64,000 nucleotides of DNA from assembly GCF_006542665.1 (NCBI RefSeq), contig NZ_AP019735.1:620001-684000 (forward strand), in the 5' to 3' direction. The position numbers were made by a program, and so were the translations under genes. Positions 1 to 7,343 of the stretch are shown in pieces (position 1 is the stretch's first letter; every line of letters starts with the position of its first letter). The notes beneath the pieces were generated by a model. It was not told the origin of the DNA. It saw only the letters and a list, made by a program, of their open reading frames with translations, and searched no databases. The stretch comes from Alistipes communis (GTDB lineage: Bacteria > Bacteroidota > Bacteroidia > Bacteroidales > Rikenellaceae).

Positions 1-945
1 CGAGCCGCCGTGCCAGCCGCCGGGAGCAGGAGGCATGTGGCAGAAGACGATGCGCACGGGGGCGCTCTTGAAATCAGGCTCCTCGACCACGCGCGCCAGC
101 CACTCGGCCTCCTCGGCACGGAAATCGTCGGAACGCATCAGATCCATGTTGCGGATGTCGCTGTCGGGCTTGTCTTCGCCGCTGTCGAGCACGATGAAGT
201 AGACGGGCCCCTGACGGAACGAAAAGTAAGGACGCCCCGTCGACGAAGGAAAGTAGTTCATCCACTCCATGGCGAACGTACCGCGGTTCTCGTGGTTGCC
301 GCGCGCCACGTAGAGCGGCGTATCGGAGGCGAAGAGCTCCGACGACGAGGTGAGGTAGTGATCCATCAGCTCGCTCTCGGCGTCGATCGACGTGGTCATG
401 TCGCCGTTGAAGCAGACGAAGTCGTACTTGCCGGGCTTCACGTCCTTGTAGAGAACGCGCAGGATCGAGTCGTGCTCGTGCATGTCGTTCACCACCGAGA
501 AGGCGACCTCGCTCTTCGAGCGGTCGAGCGTCGTCACCTCGAAGGGCTTGTGCCGCAGGATGTCGCTGCCGAAGCCCTCGCCGAAGATGACGCGCTTGCG
601 GCCTTCGTTCACCAGCACGCCGTTCTGCATCACCCTGTAACGGTAGGTGGTGGCGGGTTCGAGTCCGCTCACCGTCACCACATGGAGCTTGCCGATCGGA
701 CGGCGGCCGTTGAGCACCTGATAGTATTTCGGACGTTCGGTGTTGTAGAAATGCGTACCGTCGTCGGGTGCGATCTCGACCCACGAGACGGCGTCGATGT
801 TGGTGGTCCAAACCACCGTGAACTCCCGCTCGCCCACCGCTTGGAGGTAGGGGCCGGAGACGACATGCACCGAAGGCTGCGCGGCGGCCGTCATCGGCAG
901 CGCGAACAGGAGGGCTGCCAAAAAAAAGTAGAGAAGTCTTTTCAT
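1..945 (-). CDS. Secreted metallophosphoesterase (3' end beyond window)
   Basis: Predicted exported calcineurin-like phosphoesterase. The start at 945 gives a signal peptide (MKRLLYFFLAALLFALPMTA, cut near AAAQ). A purple-acid-phosphatase-type Fn3-like N-terminal domain follows (VSGPYLQ...TVVWTTN), then the metal-binding motifs NGDM, GNHENRG and CHMPP. The C-terminus, including any last His motif, lies outside the window, so the 315 visible codons are partial. It is divergent from the sugar-phosphate transporter at 1164, so it may supply phosphate or dephosphorylate organophosphates in the periplasm. That link is inference. The long ORF on the same strand in another frame (74-1024) is a high-GC shadow. 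Confidence 0.85.
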   Translation of the reverse strand, partial: MKRLLYFFLAALLFALPMTAAAQPSVHVVSGPYLQAVGEREFTVVWTTNIDAVSWVEIAPDDGTHFYNTERPKYYQVLNGRRPIGKLHVVTVSGLEPATTYRYRVMQNGVLVNEGRKRVIFGEGFGSDILRHKPFEVTTLDRSKSEVAFSVVNDMHEHDSILRVLYKDVKPGKYDFVCFNGDMTTSIDAESELMDHYLTSSSELFASDTPLYVARGNHENRGTFAMEWMNYFPSSTGRPYFSFRQGPVYFIVLDSGEDKPDSDIRNMDLMRSDDFRAEEAEWLARVVEEPDFKSAPVRIVFCHMPPAPGGWHGGS

Positions 946-1001
946 TTTCGAGAATACGTTTAGGGTTCTGGTTCGCCCGAAATATACGGTTGAATATACC
1001 G

Positions 1002-1009
1002 CAAATGTA
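1002..1009 (-). promoter_or_regulatory. -7 box for metallophosphoesterase
   Basis: On the minus strand this reads TACATTTG, matching the Bacteroidota -7 consensus TAnnTTTG, about 57 bp before the ATG at 945. No convincing -33 TTTG was seen at the expected distance. Confidence 0.45.
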
Positions 1010-1052
1010 AAGAGAAAAAATCATAATTCCATAAGTAACGTCTGCCTTTCTG

Positions 1053-1082
1053 TTGTTCTTTACGATTTTTTACTTACATTTG
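1053..1082 (+). promoter_or_regulatory. Promoter of the MFS-epimerase-DeoR operon
   Basis: TTG at 1053-1055 and TACATTTG at 1075-1082 are separated by 19 bp, which matches the Bacteroidota sigma-ABfr promoter layout. It lies 82 bp before the chosen transporter start. Confidence 0.65.
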
Positions 1083-1163
1083 CATAAGCAGTCGAAACAA
1101 TACGAACCGCTTTCACTGGCGCGCGACACACCGCTGCGGCAGTGGAACTCAAACTCAAACCGA

Positions 1164-2564
1164 ATGATGACACCCGAACAAACGAAAAAATTCAAGTACT
1201 GGCAAACCCGCACCATCATCGTCTCGATGATCGGTTACGCACTCTACTATTTCGTGCGCAAGAACTTCAACACCGCCATGCCGAGCATCGAGGCTACCTT
1301 CGGCATCACCAAGACGCAGCTCGGAATCTTCCTGACCCTCAACGGCGTCATCTACGGCGTTTCGCGGTTCATCAACGGATTCATCGCCGATCGGGTGAGC
1401 GCCCGCAAATTCATGGCGCTGGGCCTGGCGCTCTGCGCGCTCGTCAACATCGGGTTCGGGTTCAGCGACAAAATGGCCCTGCTCATCACGGGCACGGCCG
1501 GCGGCAGCGAATACATCACGGCGCTGACGATCATCATGGGTTCGATCCTGCTGCTGAACGGCTATTTCCAGGGCATGGGCGTGCCGCCCGTCTCGCCGCT
1601 GATGACCCACTGGGTCCCGGCCAACGAACTGGCGACCAAGATGTCGATCTGGAACATGTCGCACTCGATCGGCGCCGGTCTGATTTTCGTGCTGGGGGCG
1701 CTTCTCGTCCACCACTTCGACAACAGCGCATGGCGTCTCTGCTTCCTCGTTCCGGCGGCCATTTCGCTCATCGGCGCAGGTGCGCTCTATCTCACGCTGC
1801 GCGACAAGCCGTCGTCGGTCGGACTGCCCGAGCTGGAAACGCAGGCCGCACCGCCGGCCGTCGGGGAGAAGAAGGAGACCACGTCGGACTCCGCCTACCA
1901 CAAGGCGTTCCTGCGCCGCATGGTATTCGGCAACCCGATCATCTGGGTGCTGGCCGTCACCAACTTCTTCGTCTACATCGTCCGCTTCTCGATGCTCGAC
2001 TGGGGCATGATGCTCCTGCCCGGTTCGAAGGGCGTATCGGTCGCCGTGGCGGGCATCATGGTAGCCGTCTTCGAGTTCGTAGGCGGCAATCTGGGCATGG
2101 TCGTCGCAGGCTGGGCCACGGACCATATCTTCGGCAGCCGCGCCCACCGCACCTGCGTGTTCTGTATGCTCGGCGCCATCATCTCCACGGCGATCTTCTG
2201 GCTCGTCCCCGACACAGCCTCGGCATGGGTACTGGCCATTCCCTTCACGCTGATCGCCTTCTTCATCTACGGCCCGCAGGCATTGCTGGGCATCGCGGCG
2301 GCCAACCAGGCCACCAAGGAGGCGGCGGCCAGCGCCAACGGCATCCTGGGTATCTTCGGTTACGCCAGCACGCTGATCTCGGGCGTGGGATTCGGCTACG
2401 TGGCCGACCACTACGGCTGGGGCAGCACCTACATCGTGATCCTCGCCTTCGCCGTCGTCGGTATGCTGACGATCGCCACGATCTGGAACGCCAAGGGCGA
2501 CGGCTACGAAGCGGCGGCGAAATTCAACGCCGAACGGGAGAAAAAAATCAATCTGCAAGCATAA
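1164..2564 (+). CDS. GlpT/UhpC-type MFS organophosphate transporter
   Basis: A 466-residue, roughly 12-helix inner-membrane protein of the organophosphate:phosphate antiporter branch of the major facilitator superfamily. The N-terminus YALYYFVRKNFNTAMP followed by GVSRFINGFIADR is typical of GlpT/UhpT/UhpC proteins. A charged central loop (about 230-270) separates the two six-helix halves. I chose the ATG at 1164 (a second ATG is at 1167) because the upstream in-frame extension is not membrane-like and overlaps the promoter. It is followed 10 bp later by the epimerase and then by a DeoR regulator, so import of a sugar or polyol phosphate is likely. The exact substrate cannot be read from sequence. 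Confidence 0.85.
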   Translation: MMTPEQTKKFKYWQTRTIIVSMIGYALYYFVRKNFNTAMPSIEATFGITKTQLGIFLTLNGVIYGVSRFINGFIADRVSARKFMALGLALCALVNIGFGFSDKMALLITGTAGGSEYITALTIIMGSILLLNGYFQGMGVPPVSPLMTHWVPANELATKMSIWNMSHSIGAGLIFVLGALLVHHFDNSAWRLCFLVPAAISLIGAGALYLTLRDKPSSVGLPELETQAAPPAVGEKKETTSDSAYHKAFLRRMVFGNPIIWVLAVTNFFVYIVRFSMLDWGMMLLPGSKGVSVAVAGIMVAVFEFVGGNLGMVVAGWATDHIFGSRAHRTCVFCMLGAIISTAIFWLVPDTASAWVLAIPFTLIAFFIYGPQALLGIAAANQATKEAAASANGILGIFGYASTLISGVGFGYVADHYGWGSTYIVILAFAVVGMLTIATIWNAKGDGYEAAAKFNAEREKKINLQA

Positions 2565-2574
2565 TAAATACACC

Positions 2575-3252
2575 ATGCAACCCACCAAAGAAGGAAAAAT
2601 ATCGGTTTCGGTCATGTGCTCCGATCTGATGAATCTGGAGCGCGACATCAAGCAATTGGAACGCAACGGCGTGGATTACCTCCACGTGGATGTGATGGAC
2701 GCCCATTTCGTTCCCAACCTCACGTTCGGCGTCGATTTCATCGCGGCGATGCACCGCGTAACGAAGCTGCCGCTCGACATCCACCTGATGGTCGAACACC
2801 CCCTCCCGATCATGGAGGCGATGGACATCCGTCCCGGCGACCGGATTTCGCTGCACGTCGAACTGGGGGAACAGCTGCACGAGCTGGCGAAAGCCGTCCG
2901 GGCGCGCGGAGCGCATTTCGGACTGGTGGTGAATCCCTCCACGCCGGTCGAGGCGCTGACGCCCTATCTCGACGAGATCGAATGGGTGATCCTGATGCTC
3001 GTCCAACCCGGTTTCGCCGGAGCGAAGCTCATCGACGGCATCCTCGACAAGGTCGCTGCCGCACGCCGCTTCCTCGACGAACACGGCCACCCCGAAACGG
3101 AAATTTCGGTCGACGGGTCGGTAAGCTGCGAACGCGCCCGCCTCATGCGCGACATGGGCGCCTCGATCTTCGTCGGCGGGACGGCAGGCATCTACCGCAA
3201 GGGAATGACCCTCGACGAAAGTATCCCGCTCTTCCGACAGGCAATAAAATAG
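2575..3252 (+). CDS. rpe: Ribulose-phosphate 3-epimerase family protein
   Basis: A 225-residue TIM-barrel of the pentulose-phosphate 3-epimerase family, which interconverts D-ribulose-5-P and D-xylulose-5-P or, in AlsE members, allulose-6-P and fructose-6-P. Metal and catalytic motifs are present: HVDVMD (His37, Asp39, Asp42), HFVPN, DIHLMVEHP with His70, MLVQPGFAG, and the late catalytic Asp in SVDGSV. Its length is normal. Placement between a sugar-phosphate transporter and a DeoR regulator favours a catabolic paralogue, possibly AlsE-like, over the housekeeping Rpe. That choice is inference. Confidence 0.85.
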   Translation: MQPTKEGKISVSVMCSDLMNLERDIKQLERNGVDYLHVDVMDAHFVPNLTFGVDFIAAMHRVTKLPLDIHLMVEHPLPIMEAMDIRPGDRISLHVELGEQLHELAKAVRARGAHFGLVVNPSTPVEALTPYLDEIEWVILMLVQPGFAGAKLIDGILDKVAAARRFLDEHGHPETEISVDGSVSCERARLMRDMGASIFVGGTAGIYRKGMTLDESIPLFRQAIK

Positions 3253-3259
3253 CACGAAC

Positions 3260-4090
3260 ATGAAGCCCCCTCTCGAACACACTCTCTCCCTTCCTCAGGC
3301 ACCGGCGATCGTCAACGAACGGCACCGCAGGATCATGGCACTGTTGCACCAGCAGACATCGCTGTCCGTTTCGCAACTGGCCCACATGCTCGGCGTCTCG
3401 GAGGTGACGATCCGCAAGGATCTGACGCTGCTCGAACAGCAGCAGATGCTTTACCGCGTACACGGTTCGGCGATCCTGGCCAACCCCTACATTCAGGAGC
3501 GTCACGTCAACGACAAGGAGAAACTCTGTTCCGACCAAAAACGCGCCATCGGAGCCTATGCCGCACGGCTCGTGGAACCGCGCGACACGATTCTCATCGC
3601 TTCGGGGACGACGACGCTCGCCATGGCGCGCGAGATCCGCGAGGTGGAGGAGCTGACGGCGATCACGACGTCGCTGAGCGTCGCCACGACGCTCGCGGAG
3701 AACGACGAATGCACGGTAATCCAGCTCGGCGGCGTGCTGCGCAACAGTTCGTTTTCGGTCGTAGGGCCTTTCGCCGAACAGATGCTCCGGCAGTTTTCGT
3801 GCAGCAAGCTCTTCTTCGGGGTGGACGGTTTCGATCTCAACTACGGTGTGACGACGACCAATCTCATGGGCGGTCACCTGGCGCTGATGATGATCGAGAC
3901 GGTGCAGAAGGTCATCGCGCTGGTCGACTCCTCGAAATTCGGCCGGCGGGGATTCTGCAAGATGTGCGACGTCGACCGCATCGACATGGTCATTACCGAC
4001 GACGGCGTGTCGCCGATCGTGGTCGAACAATTGCAGGAAGCCGGCATCGACGTCCGTATCGTCGAAGTCATCCGGACGACGGTGCCTTGA
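3260..4090 (+). CDS. DeoR/GlpR-family transcriptional regulator
   Basis: A 276-residue sugar-phosphate-responsive repressor. The N-terminal DeoR helix-turn-helix runs over about residues 15-65 (RHRRIMALLHQQ, VSQLAHMLGVSEVTIRKDL). The DeoRC effector domain that follows has the usual FFGVDGFD and IALVDSSKFG motifs. It starts 7 bp after the epimerase stop, so it is the last gene of the three-gene operon and probably represses it until the phosphorylated substrate appears. Confidence 0.88.
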   Translation: MKPPLEHTLSLPQAPAIVNERHRRIMALLHQQTSLSVSQLAHMLGVSEVTIRKDLTLLEQQQMLYRVHGSAILANPYIQERHVNDKEKLCSDQKRAIGAYAARLVEPRDTILIASGTTTLAMAREIREVEELTAITTSLSVATTLAENDECTVIQLGGVLRNSSFSVVGPFAEQMLRQFSCSKLFFGVDGFDLNYGVTTTNLMGGHLALMMIETVQKVIALVDSSKFGRRGFCKMCDVDRIDMVITDDGVSPIVVEQLQEAGIDVRIVEVIRTTVP

Positions 4091-4255
4091 CCCGCTCCGC
4101 ATTGCATACGCCATACGGATCGGCCCAGCGGGATCTTCGTCCGTACAGGGAGCGGTACAGCCTTCCGATACGGATATGCACTCGTCCTTCTCCGGGAGCG
4201 TCGAAGGACGAGGAGCGAAGGAAGCGTCGAAAGGGAATGAATTTTTTTACTCAGA

Positions 4256-4287
4256 ATTTGGAATTTTAAAAATTATCCTTAACTTTG
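4256..4287 (+). promoter_or_regulatory. tRNA-Phe promoter
   Basis: TTTG at 4257-4260, 19 bp, then TAACTTTG at 4280-4287: a near-consensus Bacteroidota promoter 38 bp before the tRNA. The chromosomal promoter therefore drives the left tRNA copy at 4326. Confidence 0.7.
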
Positions 4288-4319
4288 CACCACGATTCGA
4301 ACGAAAATCCGTTCCGGAT

Positions 4320-4373
4320 CGGGATGGTGCCATAGCTCAGTTGGTAGAGCAAAGGACTGAAAATCCTTGTGTC
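4320..4373 (+). repeat. Left copy of 54-bp direct repeat (attL)
   Basis: Identical to 14352-14405, covering the 5' flank and the tRNA through the variable loop. Similarity continues to the tRNA end with only four mismatches. It is the expected footprint of tRNA-targeted site-specific integration. Confidence 0.85.
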
Positions 4374-4398
4374 GCTGGTTCGATTCCCGCTGGTACCA
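4326..4398 (+). tRNA. tRNA-Phe(GAA), left (attL) copy
   Basis: A 73-nt cloverleaf with acceptor GGTGCCA/TGGTACC, D stem GCTC/GAGC, anticodon stem AAGGA/TCCTT with loop CTGAAAA (anticodon GAA) and T arm GCTGG-TTCGATT-CCCGC. CCA is not encoded. The T stem has a T-C mismatch at positions 51/63. It has a strong promoter upstream and a terminator downstream, so this is probably the expressed copy. It forms the left border of the island. Confidence 0.95.
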
Positions 4399-4407
4399 CT
4401 TGAAAAT

Positions 4408-4450
4408 GAACGACTTACAGCAATGTAGGTCGTTCTTCTTTTATCTTTTT
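4408..4450 (+). terminator. Terminator after left tRNA-Phe
   Basis: A 12-bp stem (4408-4419 with 4424-4435, one G-T pair) with a GCAA loop, followed by TTCTTTTATCTTTTT. A clear intrinsic terminator. Confidence 0.8.
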
Positions 4451-4480
4451 CGTAGCGGTTTTATGCACGTTTGAACAGGT

Positions 4481-4502
4481 TGTTTAAACCGTTGTTTAAA
4501 CC
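4481..4502 (+). other. Paired TGTTTAAACC sites, left end
   Basis: TGTTTAAACC occurs at 4481-4490 and again at 4493-4502, a 12-bp period, directly before the integrase ATG. The same pair with the same spacing recurs at 14261-14282 at the other end of the island, so these look like recombinase arm-type sites, possibly also autoregulatory. Function is inferred. Confidence 0.6.
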
Positions 4503-5702
4503 ATGAGTGCCACAATCGAGGTCGTTTGCTACAAGTCCAAAGTATTGGCAAACAATGAATCACCGCTAATGTTACGAATCACGAAAGACCGTAAGTTGAA
4601 ATATTCCAGCATCGGTGTTTCGGTCAATCCTGCATTGTGGGATTTCGAGAAAAACAAACCACGTAGAAATTGTCCTAATCGTTTGCATATCGAACGCCTT
4701 ATTGCTGATAAGATAGAAGCCTATCGTGCAAAAATGATTGAATTGCAGGCCGAGAAAAAAGAGTTTACCGCAACATCGTTACATGAAAGAGTTGTAGATA
4801 AGACTACCAAACGCACGGTTGATGAAGTATTTCGGTCTCAAATCGAGAATTTGAAGCAAACGGGGCGAACAGGCTATGCGCTTTCGCATCAAGAAGTTTA
4901 TAATTCCTTGCTGAAATTCAACGGGCATCTGAATATCTACTTTTCAGACATCGACACGGTTTGGTTGAAACGCTATGAAACATGGTTGCGGGGACAGGGA
5001 TTTTCAGAAAATACGATAGGTCGCCGATTCCGTACTTTGCGGGCAGTCTATAATGTAGCCATTGAGGAAAAGTGTGTGAAAGCAGATTATTACCCATTCA
5101 AATCCTACAAGGTTTCCAAACTGCACCAAGCGACGGCAAAGCGAGCCATAAGCAAGGCAGACATCATGCGGATTATCGAATACCGCAGTAATGATTTTTA
5201 CAAGCAATTTGCAGTCGATTTGTTTGCGTTCGGTTACTTCATGGGTGGTATCAATTTCGTGGATATAGCCTACCTTAAAACAGATAATATCGTGGATGGG
5301 AGGTTAATCTACACACGGCGAAAGACGCATAAGTTGATAAGGCTACCTTTACAGCCCACAGCACGGGAGATTATAGATCGTTACCAACAAGACGGTGCGC
5401 TCTTTTTGTTTCCTATACTTTCTGCATTTCATAAAACCGAGCAACAGCAGCGTAACCGAGTTCACAAAGTCATTTCCAAAGTGAACGAGCGATTGAAAGA
5501 GGTGGGAAAAGAGTTGGAAATCCCGATCGACTTAACAACCTATGTTTCGCGGCATAGCTTTGCGACCGTATTGAAACGTGAGGGCGTTAGCACGTCGATA
5601 ATTTGTGAATCGCTGGGACATAGTTCTGAAAAGGTAACGCAAATCTACTTGGATAGCTTTGAAAACAGCCAGATCGACGCGGCTATGCAGCACTTGTTAT
5701 AG
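4503..5702 (+). CDS. int: Tyrosine recombinase / integrase of the island
   Basis: A 399-residue phage-type integrase of the Bacteroidota family: N-terminal arm-binding and SAM-like core-binding domains (to about 215), then the catalytic domain. Tyr382 (IYLDSF) is the nucleophile, and LGH (His373) and Arg350 in YVSRHSFAT are present. The usual HxxR histidine is Tyr347. The first catalytic arginine, in the FMGGINFVDIAYL segment near 248, is replaced by Gly, as seen in IntDOT-like enzymes that also lack Arg I. It lies 104 bp after a tRNA-Phe and reads into the island, as expected for a tRNA-targeting integrase. Confidence 0.93.
   Translation: MSATIEVVCYKSKVLANNESPLMLRITKDRKLKYSSIGVSVNPALWDFEKNKPRRNCPNRLHIERLIADKIEAYRAKMIELQAEKKEFTATSLHERVVDKTTKRTVDEVFRSQIENLKQTGRTGYALSHQEVYNSLLKFNGHLNIYFSDIDTVWLKRYETWLRGQGFSENTIGRRFRTLRAVYNVAIEEKCVKADYYPFKSYKVSKLHQATAKRAISKADIMRIIEYRSNDFYKQFAVDLFAFGYFMGGINFVDIAYLKTDNIVDGRLIYTRRKTHKLIRLPLQPTAREIIDRYQQDGALFLFPILSAFHKTEQQQRNRVHKVISKVNERLKEVGKELEIPIDLTTYVSRHSFATVLKREGVSTSIICESLGHSSEKVTQIYLDSFENSQIDAAMQHLL
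4862..4880 (+). repeat. 19-bp repeat shared with right island end
   Basis: The 19 bases ggggcgaacaggctatgcg inside the integrase gene recur exactly at 14304-14322, 36 bp before the right tRNA copy. A 19-base identity within 10 kb is unlikely by chance. It may be a binding site or a remnant of a second att end. Confidence 0.55.
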
Positions 5703-5712
5703 AGGAAAAAGG

Positions 5713-5740
5713 AGGTCAGGAGTCGATAGGCTCCCGACCT
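5713..5740. terminator. Bidirectional hairpin between int and the ParB-like gene
   Basis: Arms AGGTCaGGAG and CTCCcGACCT (5713-5722, 5731-5740) sit between two convergent genes. There is no long T run on either side, so efficiency is uncertain. Confidence 0.5.
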
Positions 5741-5770
5741 CTACAAACCTTAAAGGCGGTTAAGTGATTC

Positions 5771-6610
5771 TTAACCGAGATACTGCGTCAGCATATCCAT
5801 AATCAACTGCTCCCGTGCCATACCTTCTGTTTTGTGAGGATTCATAATCTGGTCTGCCTGGTCGCGTGTGAGGGCATTGATCTTCCGTTCCATCTCCGTC
5901 GTGAACTGTTCGAAATCTTCATCGGGATTCTGTTGCTTGGTGATAAAGTCGATCAAATACCTGTTCATAAGGAATTTATCCTTGAATTTCCCTTGTGCGG
6001 CCTTGAACCACCTTATGCTGGAACGAAACCATGCTTTATCCTCAAAGATTTCGGGCAGTTTCTTCGTATTGAGACACTCCACCAAGTCTTTTGCTTGCAG
6101 GGATTTCTTGCCGAAGCACCATAACGAGATCGTGGAGAGGGGACAAGCCTTGCCGTGCAGGAACATGGCGAAATCGAATACCTCGTTGGCTTCTTTGAGC
6201 ATCATGGCAGGTGCGGCCATGTAATCCGACTTTTTCCAGACGGTGGTGCAGATGTTCATCTGCGCGATGATCTCCGTAATGGACAACTCGGCATTGAGAG
6301 GTTCGCAAATTACAAGGTCATTCAAATCTAATCCCAAATTCTGATAGGCCACCAATCGGTGCTGGCCGTCCAGTACGGCGTAATACTTTCCTGCATCCCC
6401 GTCAGGGATTTCGTTTCCCTTCAAATCGACCAGACGGCCGCCCATCTGAATTACCCGTTCTCCATCGGTTACCGTGATAGGAGTTAGTTGCCCATAGGCT
6501 TTCATGGATTTCTCTTTCTGCTTCACGGCCCTAACGTTTACAGGTCGATTGCCTTTGACGAATGCAAACTGACGCTGTGCGTCATCTACTGAAATTACCA
6601 TCTTTTTCAT
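5771..6610 (-). CDS. ParB/sulfiredoxin-fold N-terminal domain protein
   Basis: A 279-residue protein. The ParB/Srx-like nuclease domain occupies roughly residues 1-115, with the family motif DGQHR at 81-85 preceded by YYAVL. The C-terminal half is helical and charged with no motif I recognise. Proteins with this domain on mobile elements act as partition proteins, nucleases or regulators. No ParA and no obvious parS array is nearby, so partitioning is not assumed. It converges on the integrase and is divergent from the helicase-like gene. Start ATG at 6610; stop TAA. Confidence 0.8.
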   Translation of the reverse strand: MKKMVISVDDAQRQFAFVKGNRPVNVRAVKQKEKSMKAYGQLTPITVTDGERVIQMGGRLVDLKGNEIPDGDAGKYYAVLDGQHRLVAYQNLGLDLNDLVICEPLNAELSITEIIAQMNICTTVWKKSDYMAAPAMMLKEANEVFDFAMFLHGKACPLSTISLWCFGKKSLQAKDLVECLNTKKLPEIFEDKAWFRSSIRWFKAAQGKFKDKFLMNRYLIDFITKQQNPDEDFEQFTTEMERKINALTRDQADQIMNPHKTEGMAREQLIMDMLTQYLG

Positions 6611-7340
6611 GGCTTTTAGTTACTCTGTCCTTTAACAGAGGGGCTGATAATGGCTGCAATCCCTGCCCGAAGATTACAGACTGCAAGGAACACCCTTACG
6701 GCAGGGCAAAGGTCAGCATAAAATGGAATCGTTATATCCTATTAAATAGCGAGTTATCGGCGATGCACAGGCTTGTTTGGATTATATGTTAAAAGCACTT
6801 GTCAAACTACTTGACATTCGGTTAAATATTTTATATCTTTACAGGGCAAATTCGAGATACTGCATCCACCACTACCAATCGAGCAGTTCCTACAAGGCAG
6901 ATTCGTCTGCCTTTTCTTTGCGTGGTGTTGCCACATTTTTTGAGTGTGAAATGAAGATTCCCTTTAATAGGATAGTTTCAGAATCGAAAAATATGGAATC
7001 GTCAGAAAGTGCATCCACTAAAAACAGCCGCTTTTAATGACGCATCATGTAACAATGAAAACAAATTATTCATGCAAAAAAACTTTTCATCGAAAAAGCG
7101 ATGTACGATTTTTTGCGATAATTTTTTTCTCACGACTTGTGCGATGAAAAACTTTTTTGCCAGTTTTTTTATTCACGCATTTTTGCGTGTAAAAAAAATA
7201 TCGCTAAAAAAAGTATTTATCATACTTTATTGGAAAACCTATTTTTCGTGATTGAAACTGTTCTTTATTTATCGGTTACCACATTTTTTGAGTGTGAAAT
7301 GAATATTTCCTTTATAAATACAATTACAGGATTAAAAAAT
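6611..7340. other. AT-rich non-coding gap with duplicated leader
   Basis: 730 bp of very AT-rich DNA between the divergent ParB-like and helicase-like genes. It holds two copies of a ~62-bp leader (6931 and 7279) and, between them, poly-A/T runs with recurring GCGAT and TTTTTTGC words (7099-7205). The short ORFs here show no protein-like composition. It could be a replication or regulatory region, but no iteron or DnaA box was identified with confidence. Confidence 0.5.
6931..6995 (+). repeat. Leader repeat, copy 1
   Basis: CCACATTTTTTGAGTGTGAA, then ATGAA and, after a few variable bases, CCTTTA (6931-6966). AAAATATGGAA follows with the ATG at 6993, 62 bp from the repeat start, the same distance as in copy 2. 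Here the ATG opens only a 14-codon ORF ending in TAA. Confidence 0.6.
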
Positions 7341-7343
7341 ATG
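7279..7343 (+). repeat. Leader repeat, copy 2, before helicase-like gene
   Basis: Second copy of the 6931 element, with the same first 25 bases and the same 62-bp spacing to an ATGGAA (ATG at 7341). The conserved spacing supports 7341 as the start of the helicase-like gene. Confidence 0.6.

Noticed and set aside
5771..6610. Plasmid-type ParAB partition system
   Set aside because: Only a ParB/Srx-fold protein is present; there is no ParA Walker ATPase and no parS-like array.
7137..7340. Longer N-terminus for the helicase-like gene from 7137
   Set aside because: The extra residues come from poly-A/T DNA and cross the duplicated leader; the leader spacing supports 7341.
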